Shown here piece after piece: positions 1-8,398 of a DNA stretch of 64,000 nucleotides. Position 1 is the stretch's first letter. Every line of letters begins with the position of its first letter. The notes under the pieces are model-generated. The model was given only the letters and a program-made list of their open reading frames with translations. It made no database searches and was not told the DNA's origin. Made by a program: the position numbers and the translations under genes. Origin of the DNA: CAVQJU01 sp963755195 (lineage in GTDB: Bacteria > Acidobacteriota > Vicinamibacteria > Vicinamibacterales > CAVVIG01); the NCBI GenBank assembly GCA_963755195.1, contig CAVWIZ010000001.1, positions 558,001-622,000 of the forward strand, given 5' to 3'.

Positions 1-2285
1 CCGAGAAAGTGATCCGCAAACTGCGCGGCGGCCTCATGCCGCCGGCCGGCGCCAGGCGTCCCGATAGTCACGCGGCTGCCGAGTTCGTCTCGTGGCTCGA
101 GAACAAGATCGACACCGGGGTGACGGAGAGCAAACCGGGACGCGTGTCACTGCGCCGCCTCAACCGACGAGAGTATGGGTACGCCGTACGCGATTTGATC
201 GGGCTCAACATCGACGCCACGGCATGGCTGCCCGACGACAACGTCAAAGGCAACTTCGACAACAACGCAGCCGCCTTGCAGGTCTCGCCCAATTTCATCG
301 ACCAGTACATCCACGCCGCGCGCGCTGTTGCGCTCGAGGCGATCGGCAACCCCAAGGCTCCTGCCGAGACGATCACCTACGGCGACCCCGCCAACATGGT
401 GATCTCGCTGCCGCCGTCGGGCGATCCCGGCACCGGCAGGCAACAGCACCACATTGAAGGGATGCCGTTCGGCACGCGCGGCGGCTTCAGCGTCGAACAC
501 AACTTCCCGGCAGACGGCGAATACGAGCTCACGATCGGCGACATGGCGCTCGCGCGCGAAGTGCCTCGAATGGAATTCGAGAACACGGTGATCGCCCTGC
601 TCGACGGCAAGGAGTTCTATCGCACCACTATCGGCGGCGACGCCGACCACAAGGCGATTGATCAGCGACTGGACCCGGCTGTCGAGGAAATCAACGGACG
701 GCTGCGGAAGATCCGCTTCCGGGCCACGCAAGGCCAGCACAAACTGGCGATCACCTTTCAACATCGCAGCTTCGCCGAAAGCGACGAGCGCGTTCGCACC
801 ATTGCTCTGGAGGGCGGTCAGGAGCGCATCCAGGCCGCGCACGCCTTGCAGATCCGAGGTCCGCTCGCGGTGACAGGCATGAGCGCCTCGGCCAGTCGTG
901 CGAAAATCTTCATCTGCGTGCCGCGCCGAAGCTCGCCTGCGGACGAGGCGAGCGAAGGCGGGTGCGCGCGGAAGATCATTGAGAACCTCGCGCGGCGCGC
1001 CTTCCGGCGCCCGGTGACCACCGAAGATCTCACCCCGTTGATGGCGTTCTACAAGTCGGGATCCGCGGCCGGAGGCCCCGGAGGCTCGGGAAACTTCGAA
1101 GGCGGCGTGCGTGACGCGCTGAGCGCGATCCTCGCGAGCCCGCATTTCCTCTATCGCGCGGAATCCGGAGTCGGCGCCGGCCCGACTCGCACGCTGTCCG
1201 ATCTGGAGCTGGCGTCGCGTCTGTCGTTCTTCCTGTGGAGCAGCCTGCCGGACGACGAACTGCTGAAGCTCGCCACCGAGTCGCGTCTCAGTAAGCCAGA
1301 CGTTCTCGCCGGAGAGGTGAGCCGGATGCTTGCCGATCCGCGCGCGAAATCCCTGAGCGACGATTTCGCGTTCCAGTGGCTCCACCTGAGCAGGCTGGAC
1401 GAGATCACCCCGGACAGAACCCAGTTCCCGCACGCGAGCCGGCTGCTCGATCCCCGCGGGATGTTCAAGGAAGAACTGCGGCTGTTCCTCGACAGCGTAC
1501 TGCGCAGCGATCGCAGCGTGTACGAACTGCTGACCGCTGATTACACGTACCTCAACGAGCGACTGGCGATGCACTACGGCATCGAGACGGTCAAGGGCAG
1601 CCACTTCCGTCGGGTGACGCTCGACAACAAAGCACGCCACGGCCTGTTGGGAAAAGGCGCCATCCTGATGCTGACCGCGTATCCCAATCGCACGTCGCCC
1701 GTACTGCGTGGCGCCTGGATCCTCGATCGACTGCTCGGCGCGCCGCCGCCCGAGCCGCCGCTCAACGTCCCGACGCTGCCGGAAAACAAGCGCGGTCAGC
1801 CGGCGCGGACGCTGCGGGCGAGGCTCGAGCAGCACCGCTCGAATCCGACGTGTGCGGCGTGTCACGGCGCGATGGATCCCCTCGGGCTCGCGCTGGAGAA
1901 CTTCAGCGCCGTCGGTCAGTTCCGCGCGAACGACCCCGACACGCTGACGCCCATCGATTCGAAAGGTCAACTGCCGGATGGTACGGCGATTGATGGACCT
2001 GACGATTTGCGACGGATGCTGGCCGGGCGCCCCGATCACCAGTTCATTCAGGCGTTTACGGAGAACCTGTTGACCTATGCCCTGGGTCGAAGCCTCGACT
2101 ATCACGACATGCCCACGGTTCGCCGCATCGTCGGTCAGGCGGCGGCCGACGAGTACCGCTTCAGGGCCATTGTCCTTGGCGTAATTTCGAGCGATGCTTT
2201 CCGCAAGAGGGAAGTTGAAGGCCGGGACCAGGCGCCCCAGGCACCAGTGAAGCCGCCCGCGTCAACCGTGGCTGGAGGAGTCTAG
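1..2285 (+). CDS. DUF1592/DUF1588/DUF1585 cytochrome-type protein (5' end outside window)
   Basis: The frame is open back to the window edge, so only the last 760 or so residues are visible and the usual N-terminal signal peptide and cytochrome c domain are missing. The first residues (KLRGGLMPPAGARRPD) match the end of that c-type domain. Following it are a DUF1587-like segment with RRLNRREYGYAVRDLIG near residue 50, a DUF1595-like segment near 310-370, DUF1592 near 395-525, DUF1588 near 540-640 and DUF1585 near 655-735. A haem-type CAACH motif lies near residue 615. The family is secreted or periplasmic, common in Acidobacteria and Planctomycetes, and of unproven biochemical role; a redox or polymer-degradation role is inferred only from the haem motif. 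The DUF1552 gene follows after 2 bases, the standard partner. Confidence 0.9.
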   Translation, partial: EKVIRKLRGGLMPPAGARRPDSHAAAEFVSWLENKIDTGVTESKPGRVSLRRLNRREYGYAVRDLIGLNIDATAWLPDDNVKGNFDNNAAALQVSPNFIDQYIHAARAVALEAIGNPKAPAETITYGDPANMVISLPPSGDPGTGRQQHHIEGMPFGTRGGFSVEHNFPADGEYELTIGDMALAREVPRMEFENTVIALLDGKEFYRTTIGGDADHKAIDQRLDPAVEEINGRLRKIRFRATQGQHKLAITFQHRSFAESDERVRTIALEGGQERIQAAHALQIRGPLAVTGMSASASRAKIFICVPRRSSPADEASEGGCARKIIENLARRAFRRPVTTEDLTPLMAFYKSGSAAGGPGGSGNFEGGVRDALSAILASPHFLYRAESGVGAGPTRTLSDLELASRLSFFLWSSLPDDELLKLATESRLSKPDVLAGEVSRMLADPRAKSLSDDFAFQWLHLSRLDEITPDRTQFPHASRLLDPRGMFKEELRLFLDSVLRSDRSVYELLTADYTYLNERLAMHYGIETVKGSHFRRVTLDNKARHGLLGKGAILMLTAYPNRTSPVLRGAWILDRLLGAPPPEPPLNVPTLPENKRGQPARTLRARLEQHRSNPTCAACHGAMDPLGLALENFSAVGQFRANDPDTLTPIDSKGQLPDGTAIDGPDDLRRMLAGRPDHQFIQAFTENLLTYALGRSLDYHDMPTVRRIVGQAAADEYRFRAIVLGVISSDAFRKREVEGRDQAPQAPVKPPASTVAGGV

Positions 2286-2287
2286 TT

Positions 2288-3569
2288 ATGTTCCTGACTC
2301 GAAAACATCTGTCACGGCGCGAGGTCCTCAAGGGCGCCGGCGCGGCGATCGCCCTCCCGTTGCTGGATGCGATGATCCCGGCAGGAACGGCGCTCGCGCA
2401 GACCGCCGCCGCGATCAGTCCGCGACTGGGCTTCGTGTACTTCCCCCACGGCGCGCTCCAGGACGAATGGCAGCCGACGAAGGTCGGCCGCGATTTCGAC
2501 TTCCCTTTCATCCTGAAGCCCCTCGAACCCATGCGCGAGCACGTGACCGTCGTCAGCGGCTTGCGCAACAAGGGCGGGGAGAGTTCCAGCCCGCACGGCA
2601 TCATCGAAGAGACGTGGCTGAACTGCGTCAGCCCGCGGAAGCGCGACGCGAAGACGGGCGTCGGCATCACGGCCGACCAGATCGCCGCAAAGTTCCTCGG
2701 CAAGGAGACGTCGCTCCCCTCGATGGAGCTCTGCGCCGAGCCGGGCGGCATGATCTCGTTCCGGACGCCGAATCAGCCGCTGCCGATGGAAAGCAACCCG
2801 CGGAAGGTCTTCTTCGGCATGTTCGGCCAGGGCGACACGAACGAAGAACGCCAGGCCATTCTCAAGACGACCGACAGCCTGCTCGACTACGTGAAGGAAT
2901 CGACGGCGAAGCTGACGCGCAAGCTCGACGCGGGCGACCGGACGAGGGTGAGCGATTACCTGGATTCGGTCCGCGAGATCGAGCTCCGCGTGCAGAAGCT
3001 CGAGCAGAACGCGCAGTCGGTGCGATCTCCCCGGCGCGCCGCTCGGGCCGCCGGAAGATTTCGGTGAGCTGGTCGGCGTGCAGTTCGAAATGTTCGCGCT
3101 TGCCTGGCAGACGAATCGGACCAGAGTGGTGACGATGAAGATGGTTGAAGAGGCGAGCATGCGGACGTACCCGAACCTGGACGTCCATGAGGCGTTTCAT
3201 CCGACTTCCCACTGGGGTGGATTTCCGGACCGCGTCGCCAACCTGAGAAAGATCCAGAATTACCACACCGCGGTGTTTGCAAAGTTCGTCAAGCGCCTTT
3301 CGGAGATGCGCGAGGGCGACGGGTCGGTGCTCGATCATTCGATCATCCTGTTCGGCAGCAACATGGCCAACAGCGACGCGCACAACAACGATCCGCTGCC
3401 ACAGGCGCTCATCGGCCGAGGCGGCGGCGTCAAAGGCAACCAGCACCTGCACTACAGGCAGGACACCCCGCACGCGAACATCCTGGTGACGATGCTCGAC
3501 CGCGCGGGTGTGCCGGCCGGGGAGCTCGAGAAGTTCGCCGACACCACCGGCGCGTTCTCGGAAGTATGA
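2288..3569 (+). CDS. DUF1552 secreted protein, frameshifted
   Basis: The N-terminus has a twin-arginine-like signal: SRREVLKGAGAAIALPLLDA, followed by an Ala-rich cleavage region. The body (RLGFVYFPHGALQDEWQP, later FGSNMANSDAHNNDPLP) is typical of DUF1552, a family that accompanies DUF1592 proteins and has no proven activity. The reading frame changes near position 3024. The first frame runs on to a spurious stop at 3067, while the downstream frame reads DLPGAPLGPPEDFGELV and continues to 3569. Both halves are well-formed family sequence, so one inserted base (or two lost) explains the break. It starts 2 bases after the DUF1592 stop. Its TGA overlaps the ATG of the ankyrin gene (ATGA), pointing to translational coupling. 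Likely one operon with its neighbours. Confidence 0.85.
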
Positions 3570-5149
3570 AAACGGGGCTCGGGGCTCGGGGCTCGGGACT
3601 CGGGACGATCGTCGGGGCTGCGGCGCTGGTTACGCTATTGCCGCTGCGATCGGCGCACAGACGCAGATCCCGCCGGGATGTAGGGGCGGGCCTTCAGGCC
3701 CGCCCGCGAACGGAAGAGAACGTCAACCGCCGAGATGTCGACGGCAGCACGCCGCTGCAGTGGGCGGTCTACAAGGGTGACGTCATTGAAGCCAGGCGTC
3801 TCCTGCGCGCCGGCGCCGACGCGTCGCTCGCCAACAACTACGGCGCCACGCCGATGAGCCTCGCCGCCGAAGTCGGCAACACCGAGATGTTGAAGCTGCT
3901 CCTCGAAGTGGGCGCGAACGCCGACTCGCCCAATCCCGATGGACAGACCGCATTGCTGGCGGTGGCGAGAACGGGCAACGTCGAAGCCGCACAACTGTTG
4001 CTGAACCACAGGGCAACCGTCGATGCGCGGGAAAAGTTTGGCGGCCAGACCGCGTTGATGTGGGCGTCCGCGCGCCGGCATCCGGAGATGATGCAGCTGC
4101 TCGTCTCCAAGGGCGCCGACGTCAACGCCCGCTCCACCGATCGCAACTATCAGCGTCATGTGACGGCGGAGGGCCGGCCCAAGAATCTGGACAGCGGTGG
4201 ATTGACGCCGCTGCTCTATGCCGCCCGCGAGAACTGCGCGGCGTGCGCGGACGTGTTGCTGAAAAACCGCGCGGATATCGACCTGCCGGATCCGGACGGC
4301 GTCTCGCCGCTGCTCCTGGCGATCATGAATGCCAACTGGGACCTGGCGCGGCAATTGATTCTGGCCGGCGCCGATGTCAATCAGTGGGACATCTTCGGAG
4401 AAGCGCCCCTGTTCACGGCGGTCGACCTGCGTAATCGGATCGACGGCGGACGCGCATCCATCGATCCCATGAACACGACCAAGGGCCTGGGCGTCGTCAA
4501 CCTGCTGCTCGAGCGCGGCGCCGACCCGAACATGCAGTTGTTTTTCAAGCCGGCGAACGCGCGGGGTGCGACCAGTACACGCGGCTCCACGCCACTCATC
4601 CGCGCGGCCGAAAATGGCGATCTCGAGGTCGTCAAGCTCCTGCTGGCACATGGCGCCGACGCCACCGTCTACATGGCGGACCGGCAGACGCCGATCCATG
4701 CGGTGCTCGCGGGCCGCGCCCTGGAGCCGCAAGCGCTGGAACTCGTCCGCGTCCTCCGCAAAGCCGGTACCGGCGTCAATGTCATCGCCCTGGTCAACCA
4801 CGGGGAGGAGGTTCGGGGCGGCACGGCGCTGCACTTCGCCGTTCGGAAGCGCTACAAAGAGGTCATCAAGGAACTCGCCTCCTACGGCATCGACATGAAC
4901 GCCGTGGATCAGGACGGCCTCACCGCGCTCGACTATACGCAGTCGCGAGGCTTCATGCCCTTCATGGCGTTGCAGACTCCACTATTCAAGGAGGAGGAGG
5001 CGCTTCTCCGCGAGCTGGGCGCGACGAAACTGATGGTTCGAAGCCCGGTGTGGCCGGTCCTGGGCCCTCCCCAGGGTGTCTGGGCGGACATCTGGCCGCT
5101 CGGTGAGTCGCAGGTTCATGAGCCGATCTACAAGCCCAAGACCGACTGA
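3566..5149 (+). CDS. Ankyrin-repeat protein, probably exported
   Basis: About 527 residues. From residue 50 onward there are roughly nine to ten ankyrin units, recognisable by repeated TPLxxAxxxGxxExxxLLLxxGAD patterns (for example GATPMSLAAEVGNTEMLKLL and GSTPLIRAAENGDLEVVKLL). A hydrophobic stretch (IVGAAALVTLLP) near residues 15-26 looks like a signal segment, but the following residues are basic and no clean cleavage site is seen. The first 50 codons are odd: they contain a 7-bp tandem repeat and a GC-rich palindrome (separate entries), and another frame reads AIGAQTQIPP, a more normal signal end. The N-terminus has probably been altered. Starts in an ATGA overlap with DUF1552. Likely a protein-interaction partner in this operon; the target is unknown. 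Confidence 0.85.
   Translation: MKTGLGARGSGLGTIVGAAALVTLLPLRSAHRRRSRRDVGAGLQARPRTEENVNRRDVDGSTPLQWAVYKGDVIEARRLLRAGADASLANNYGATPMSLAAEVGNTEMLKLLLEVGANADSPNPDGQTALLAVARTGNVEAAQLLLNHRATVDAREKFGGQTALMWASARRHPEMMQLLVSKGADVNARSTDRNYQRHVTAEGRPKNLDSGGLTPLLYAARENCAACADVLLKNRADIDLPDPDGVSPLLLAIMNANWDLARQLILAGADVNQWDIFGEAPLFTAVDLRNRIDGGRASIDPMNTTKGLGVVNLLLERGADPNMQLFFKPANARGATSTRGSTPLIRAAENGDLEVVKLLLAHGADATVYMADRQTPIHAVLAGRALEPQALELVRVLRKAGTGVNVIALVNHGEEVRGGTALHFAVRKRYKEVIKELASYGIDMNAVDQDGLTALDYTQSRGFMPFMALQTPLFKEEEALLRELGATKLMVRSPVWPVLGPPQGVWADIWPLGESQVHEPIYKPKTD
3574..3601 (+). repeat. 7-bp tandem repeat just after a start codon
   Basis: Four consecutive units, three GGGGCTC and one GGGACTC, lie 6 bases inside the ankyrin gene. 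They encode a Gly/Ala/Leu-rich stretch that has no counterpart in the family. Read directly from the sequence. Confidence 0.85.
3684..3705. repeat. GC-rich palindrome inside coding frame
   Basis: Two perfect 10-bp arms (GGGCGGGCCT and AGGCCCGCCC) are separated by TC and preceded by GTAG. A relative of the same design is found at 23865-23891 and an imperfect one at 52509-52528. This copy lies within the first 50 codons of the ankyrin gene and is translated as GAGLQARPR. Confidence 0.85.
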
Positions 5150-6110
5150 GAATCTCTCGCGGCGACGGTTTCTCCATGCCGGCGCGGCCGCGCTCGGCGG
5201 CGCGCTGCTGCCCCCCGGAGCTTCCCTCGCCGAAGCCTTTGGCGGAGGGCAGGTCGCTCCGCGAATCTCGACGACGGATCTCGGTGGTGCGACGCTGCTC
5301 CAGGGTGCCGGGGGCAACGTGATCGCGATGCCGGGTCCCGAGGAACGCGAAGGCGTTCCGACAAGCAACGTCGGCACACTGATGATCGACGGCGGCCTCG
5401 CGGCCAATGCCGACGCGCTGCTCGCCGCCGTCAAGAGCGCGACGCGCGCCACCAGTCGCATCCACACGCTGATCAACACGCACTGGCATCCCGAGCAGAC
5501 CGGCGCCAACGAAGCCGTCGGTCGCGCCGGCGGCGTCATCTTCGCGCACGAGAAGACCAAGTTATATTTGTCCAACGCGGTCTACTCCGTGACGTTCACA
5601 GGCCGCCGGCCCGCGCTGCCTCCAGCCGCTCGCCCGACTCGCACCACGCGCGGTGACGGCTCGATGGAGTTCGGCGGTCAGAAGATCGACTACGGCTACA
5701 TGCCCGCGGCACACACCGACGGGGACATCTACCTCCATTTTCCAAGGATGAACCTGCTCGTCGTCGGCGGAGTCGTGTCGGCGGAGGAGTGGCCGCTTCT
5801 CGACTACCGGAACGGCGCCTGGCTGGGCGGCCGCGTCCGCGCGCTCGAACGGCTCGCGGGACTTGTCAATCCTGACACCCGCGTCGTGCCGTCGAATGGC
5901 CGCGTGATGACCGGCAGCGAGATCGTGCGTCACCGCGACATGTATCAGAAGCTGTTCACCACGATGATTGGCTATCTGAACATGGGGCTCGGTCCTGAAG
6001 ACGCCGTGCAGCGAAATCCGCTCAAGGAATATCAGTCAGAATTCGGCGACCCGTCCGCCTTCACGTACGGGGCCCTGCGGAGCATGATGATCGCCTACGT
6101 GCCGGATTAG
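5118..6110 (+). CDS. Exported MBL-fold hydrolase-like protein
   Basis: The ATG at 5118 gives MSRSTSPRPTENLSRRRFLH, with a twin-arginine motif (SRRRFL) and a hydrophobic Ala/Gly/Leu segment. The in-frame ATG at 5076 would put 14 unlikely residues ahead of it. About 330 residues. Metallo-beta-lactamase features: INTHWHPEQTGANE near residue 125, AHTDGDIYLHF near 205 and SNGRVMTG near 270. The canonical HxHxDH zinc motif reads HWHPEQ, so the Asp and third His are replaced by Glu and Gln. Activity is therefore uncertain, or zinc binding is altered. It overlaps the end of the ankyrin gene by 32 bases and probably belongs to the same operon. Substrate unknown. Confidence 0.8.
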   Translation: MSRSTSPRPTENLSRRRFLHAGAAALGGALLPPGASLAEAFGGGQVAPRISTTDLGGATLLQGAGGNVIAMPGPEEREGVPTSNVGTLMIDGGLAANADALLAAVKSATRATSRIHTLINTHWHPEQTGANEAVGRAGGVIFAHEKTKLYLSNAVYSVTFTGRRPALPPAARPTRTTRGDGSMEFGGQKIDYGYMPAAHTDGDIYLHFPRMNLLVVGGVVSAEEWPLLDYRNGAWLGGRVRALERLAGLVNPDTRVVPSNGRVMTGSEIVRHRDMYQKLFTTMIGYLNMGLGPEDAVQRNPLKEYQSEFGDPSAFTYGALRSMMIAYVPD

Positions 6111-6155
6111 CGTTCGGTTGTGAGGCGCTGAACGTCAATTCCACGTTCGCGTCTT

Positions 6156-6635
6156 TTATGGAGTCGGTGACGGCAGGGGTTCCTTGCCGATGGCCGTATG
6201 TCCCGCGACCGAATCGCAATGCTTTCCAGGCGCGGGCGGCGTCCTGTCCGGGCACTTGAACAGCCCCCCTGCGCGGGCGCCGGCACGCTCCCCGCTTCGG
6301 AGCGGGTGCAGGCCGACGCTGAAGACCGTGCCGGGCGGGAAGGTGTTGACGGAGATTCCCTGTCTCGCCATCTGCGCCGAGCCCGCCATCTCGATGATCC
6401 AGACGATCGGCTCGCCTTTCGCGTCGCGCTCGACGTTCTTGCGCTCCTGGTTCATCGGCGCGAAGTACATCTGGAGGTGATTCGCGGCCGGGTCCACGCG
6501 GGTGACGACTCCGGTGAAGACCCTGACGGCCTTCATGTTGTACATGGCGAACGAGTGGTGTGCCCGGACGGACGCACCAAGCATGACCGTCACCGCGATC
6601 GCGACCGACGCGCCGGTTCTGCTGTAATCGTTCAT
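6156..6635 (-). CDS. DUF6152-like secreted protein
   Basis: The start at 6635 is chosen because GGAGAGAG lies just upstream and the next residues form a signal peptide (MNDYSRTGASVAIAVTVMLG) that ends before AHHSFAMYN. The HHS motif directly after the signal, then VVTRVDPAANHLQMYF and a short beta-rich domain of about 120 residues, is the DUF6152 pattern. The C-terminal 45 residues, rich in Pro and Cys, fit the family less well and may be out of frame. Divergent from the W-D-G-D family gene at 6789. Four other DUF6152 genes in the window also neighbour such a gene. Function unknown; a periplasmic binding role for metal or a small ligand through HHS is only an inference. Confidence 0.75.
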   Translation of the reverse strand: MNDYSRTGASVAIAVTVMLGASVRAHHSFAMYNMKAVRVFTGVVTRVDPAANHLQMYFAPMNQERKNVERDAKGEPIVWIIEMAGSAQMARQGISVNTFPPGTVFSVGLHPLRSGERAGARAGGLFKCPDRTPPAPGKHCDSVAGHTAIGKEPLPSPTP

Positions 6636-6788
6636 GTCAGATCTCTCTCCTGCCACCGAGGCGCACAGCCTGCCCTCTTCGCCCCGACTGAAATGCTACT
6701 TCAGTCATACCTCGACGCGAACGACGCCCCGCCATATGATGGCGCCTTCTGCACGACCGGGAGCGAGGTCGTCCACGGGGGGCAGCGA

Positions 6789-8223
6789 ATGTCGAGGATC
6801 ACTGCTGTGAAGGGCGCGTCCGGAGCGCTGGTCGCGCTGGTCGCGGCGACGTCGATGTCGTGCTCCACAGGACCGAAGCAGGGTGCCCGCAGCGGACGGC
6901 CAAGCATCGGCCGCGGCGCGCCGCAGACGCCGGCCATTCCCGCGGAGCAGTGGAGGGATCCCGAGAACATCGAGCCGTTTCCGCCGGCGAAAATCGACGG
7001 GTATCCCGAAAAGTACTGGCTGGTCGGCCCGTTCGGCCCTGGCGGCGAAACCGCCGACTTCCTGGGCTCCGCCAGAAACGGCGCGACGCCCAAGGGGATC
7101 GAGCCGCTCAAGGTTGACCTCTTCACCTCGAAGGATTTCTACGCCGACCGCGCGCTCTGGAGCGACCCGCGCTATTTCCGCTGCAACAGCCCTTATGCGC
7201 TCGAGGCGCAGTGGGGGAAGGGTGTGATCGGCGACGACCCCCCGGGCTCGGCCGCCTGGGGATACTGCGACCGAGATTACCCACGCGCGGCGATTGTCAG
7301 CCCCTACACGTTCAAGACGGCGCAGGCGCATTACGAGGCACTGCTCGCGGAGACGCGCGGCCGGGGCGGGCCCGACCCGGCATACCTACGCCACTGTGCC
7401 GGGCGAGTGGAGCGGCCGCTACCTGTGGCGCCGAGGGCAGAACTGGTACGCGGAGCTGCTCTGGAATCAGGTTCCGACCGTCCTCTCGCTGCTCACCGAG
7501 GAGTACCAGACGAGGATGGTGCAGGAGCTCTATCACGACGGGCACACGAACACGGCGCAGTGGCCGGCCCAGTATTGCTGGCCCGAGGGCTTCATGCGTC
7601 GATGGCACTACCATGCCGTCACGAACCAGCCCCACACAATCCTGGTCACGCCCTCGCTCGTGCAGATCATGGCCGGCGACGCCGACAACTTCGTCACCAA
7701 CGTCCACATCGGCCGCACGTTCAACACGGAAAGCGCCGTGCCGCGCCTCGGCGCCGACGTGCCGCAATGGTACGGGGAGACGGTCGGCTTCTGGGACGGC
7801 GACGTGCTCATCACCTGGACGTCCAACATCCAGGGCTGGAAGGTGCACGGCAACCCCGAGTTCTCGAGCAAGCTGCAGACGATCGAAATCTACACGCCGA
7901 ACCGCGACCAGGCGGGCAACTTCGTCGGCCTCAACCACGAGGGGATCTTCTACGACCCCGAGGCGCTTGTCGAACCGGTCCGGATGATTCGTAACATCGA
8001 GCGAGCGAGCGGCTTCGAGGAAGGCGATCCGTACACCTTCATCGAGTGCATGCCGACGATCTACCCGATCGACGGTCGCGCGACACCGGTGTCCCCAGGT
8101 ACTGTGTTCCCGTACAAGGTGCCCGACATGTTCGGGCGGCCCTGGGCCCAGATCTGGCAGGAGTACCACGAGAAGGGCATGAAGCGGCCGGAGGACAAGA
8201 AGGACATCTTCAGCTTCAAGTAA
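6789..8223 (+). CDS. Lipoprotein of the G-x-W-D-G-D-x-L family, frameshifted
   Basis: Begins MSRITAVKGASGALVALVAA with a lipobox-like TSMSCS, so probably a lipoprotein of about 477 residues. The first frame (through WRDPENIEPFPPAKIDGY and GRGGPDP) breaks near 7380, in a GC-rich run. The sequence continues in another frame from TYATVPGEWSGRYLWRRGQ to the stop at 8223. The signature GFWDGDVLITWTSNIQGW is at about 7787-7840, with family motifs NVHIGRTFNTE and IWQEYHEKGM. Closest in style to the genes at 51139 and 63732. Divergent partner: the DUF6152 gene ending at 6635. No enzymatic residues recognised; function unknown. Confidence 0.75.
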
Positions 8224-8249
8224 TCTCGCTTGAGACCTCGAGACAGAAG

Positions 8250-8327
8250 CTGTTCGCCACCGGCGACCCGTCCGCCTTCACGCACGGCGCGCTCAAGAGC
8301 ATGATGATCGCCTACGTGCAGGATTGA
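8250..8327 (+). pseudogene. Relic of MBL-fold gene C-terminus
   Basis: The frame reads RQKLFATGDPSAFTHGAL then KSMMIAYVQD and a stop. It closely matches the last residues of the MBL-fold gene ending at 6110 (GDPSAFTYGALRSMMIAYVPD minus one), with about 30 internal residues missing after QKLF. It has no start of its own and follows the W-D-G-D gene by about 25 bases. Interpreted as the scar of a second MBL copy. Confidence 0.75.
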
Positions 8328-8398
8328 GATTCTCGCCTGACTCGTCGAGACGCGCGGAATCAGGGCTATCCGGTCTCGACATCGCGCGGGTGCGTGTC

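Noticed and set aside
147..2105. Long open frame of 652 codons on the minus strand
   Set aside because: Antisense to the DUF1592-type gene, with Arg/Gln-rich composition typical of a GC-rich shadow frame.
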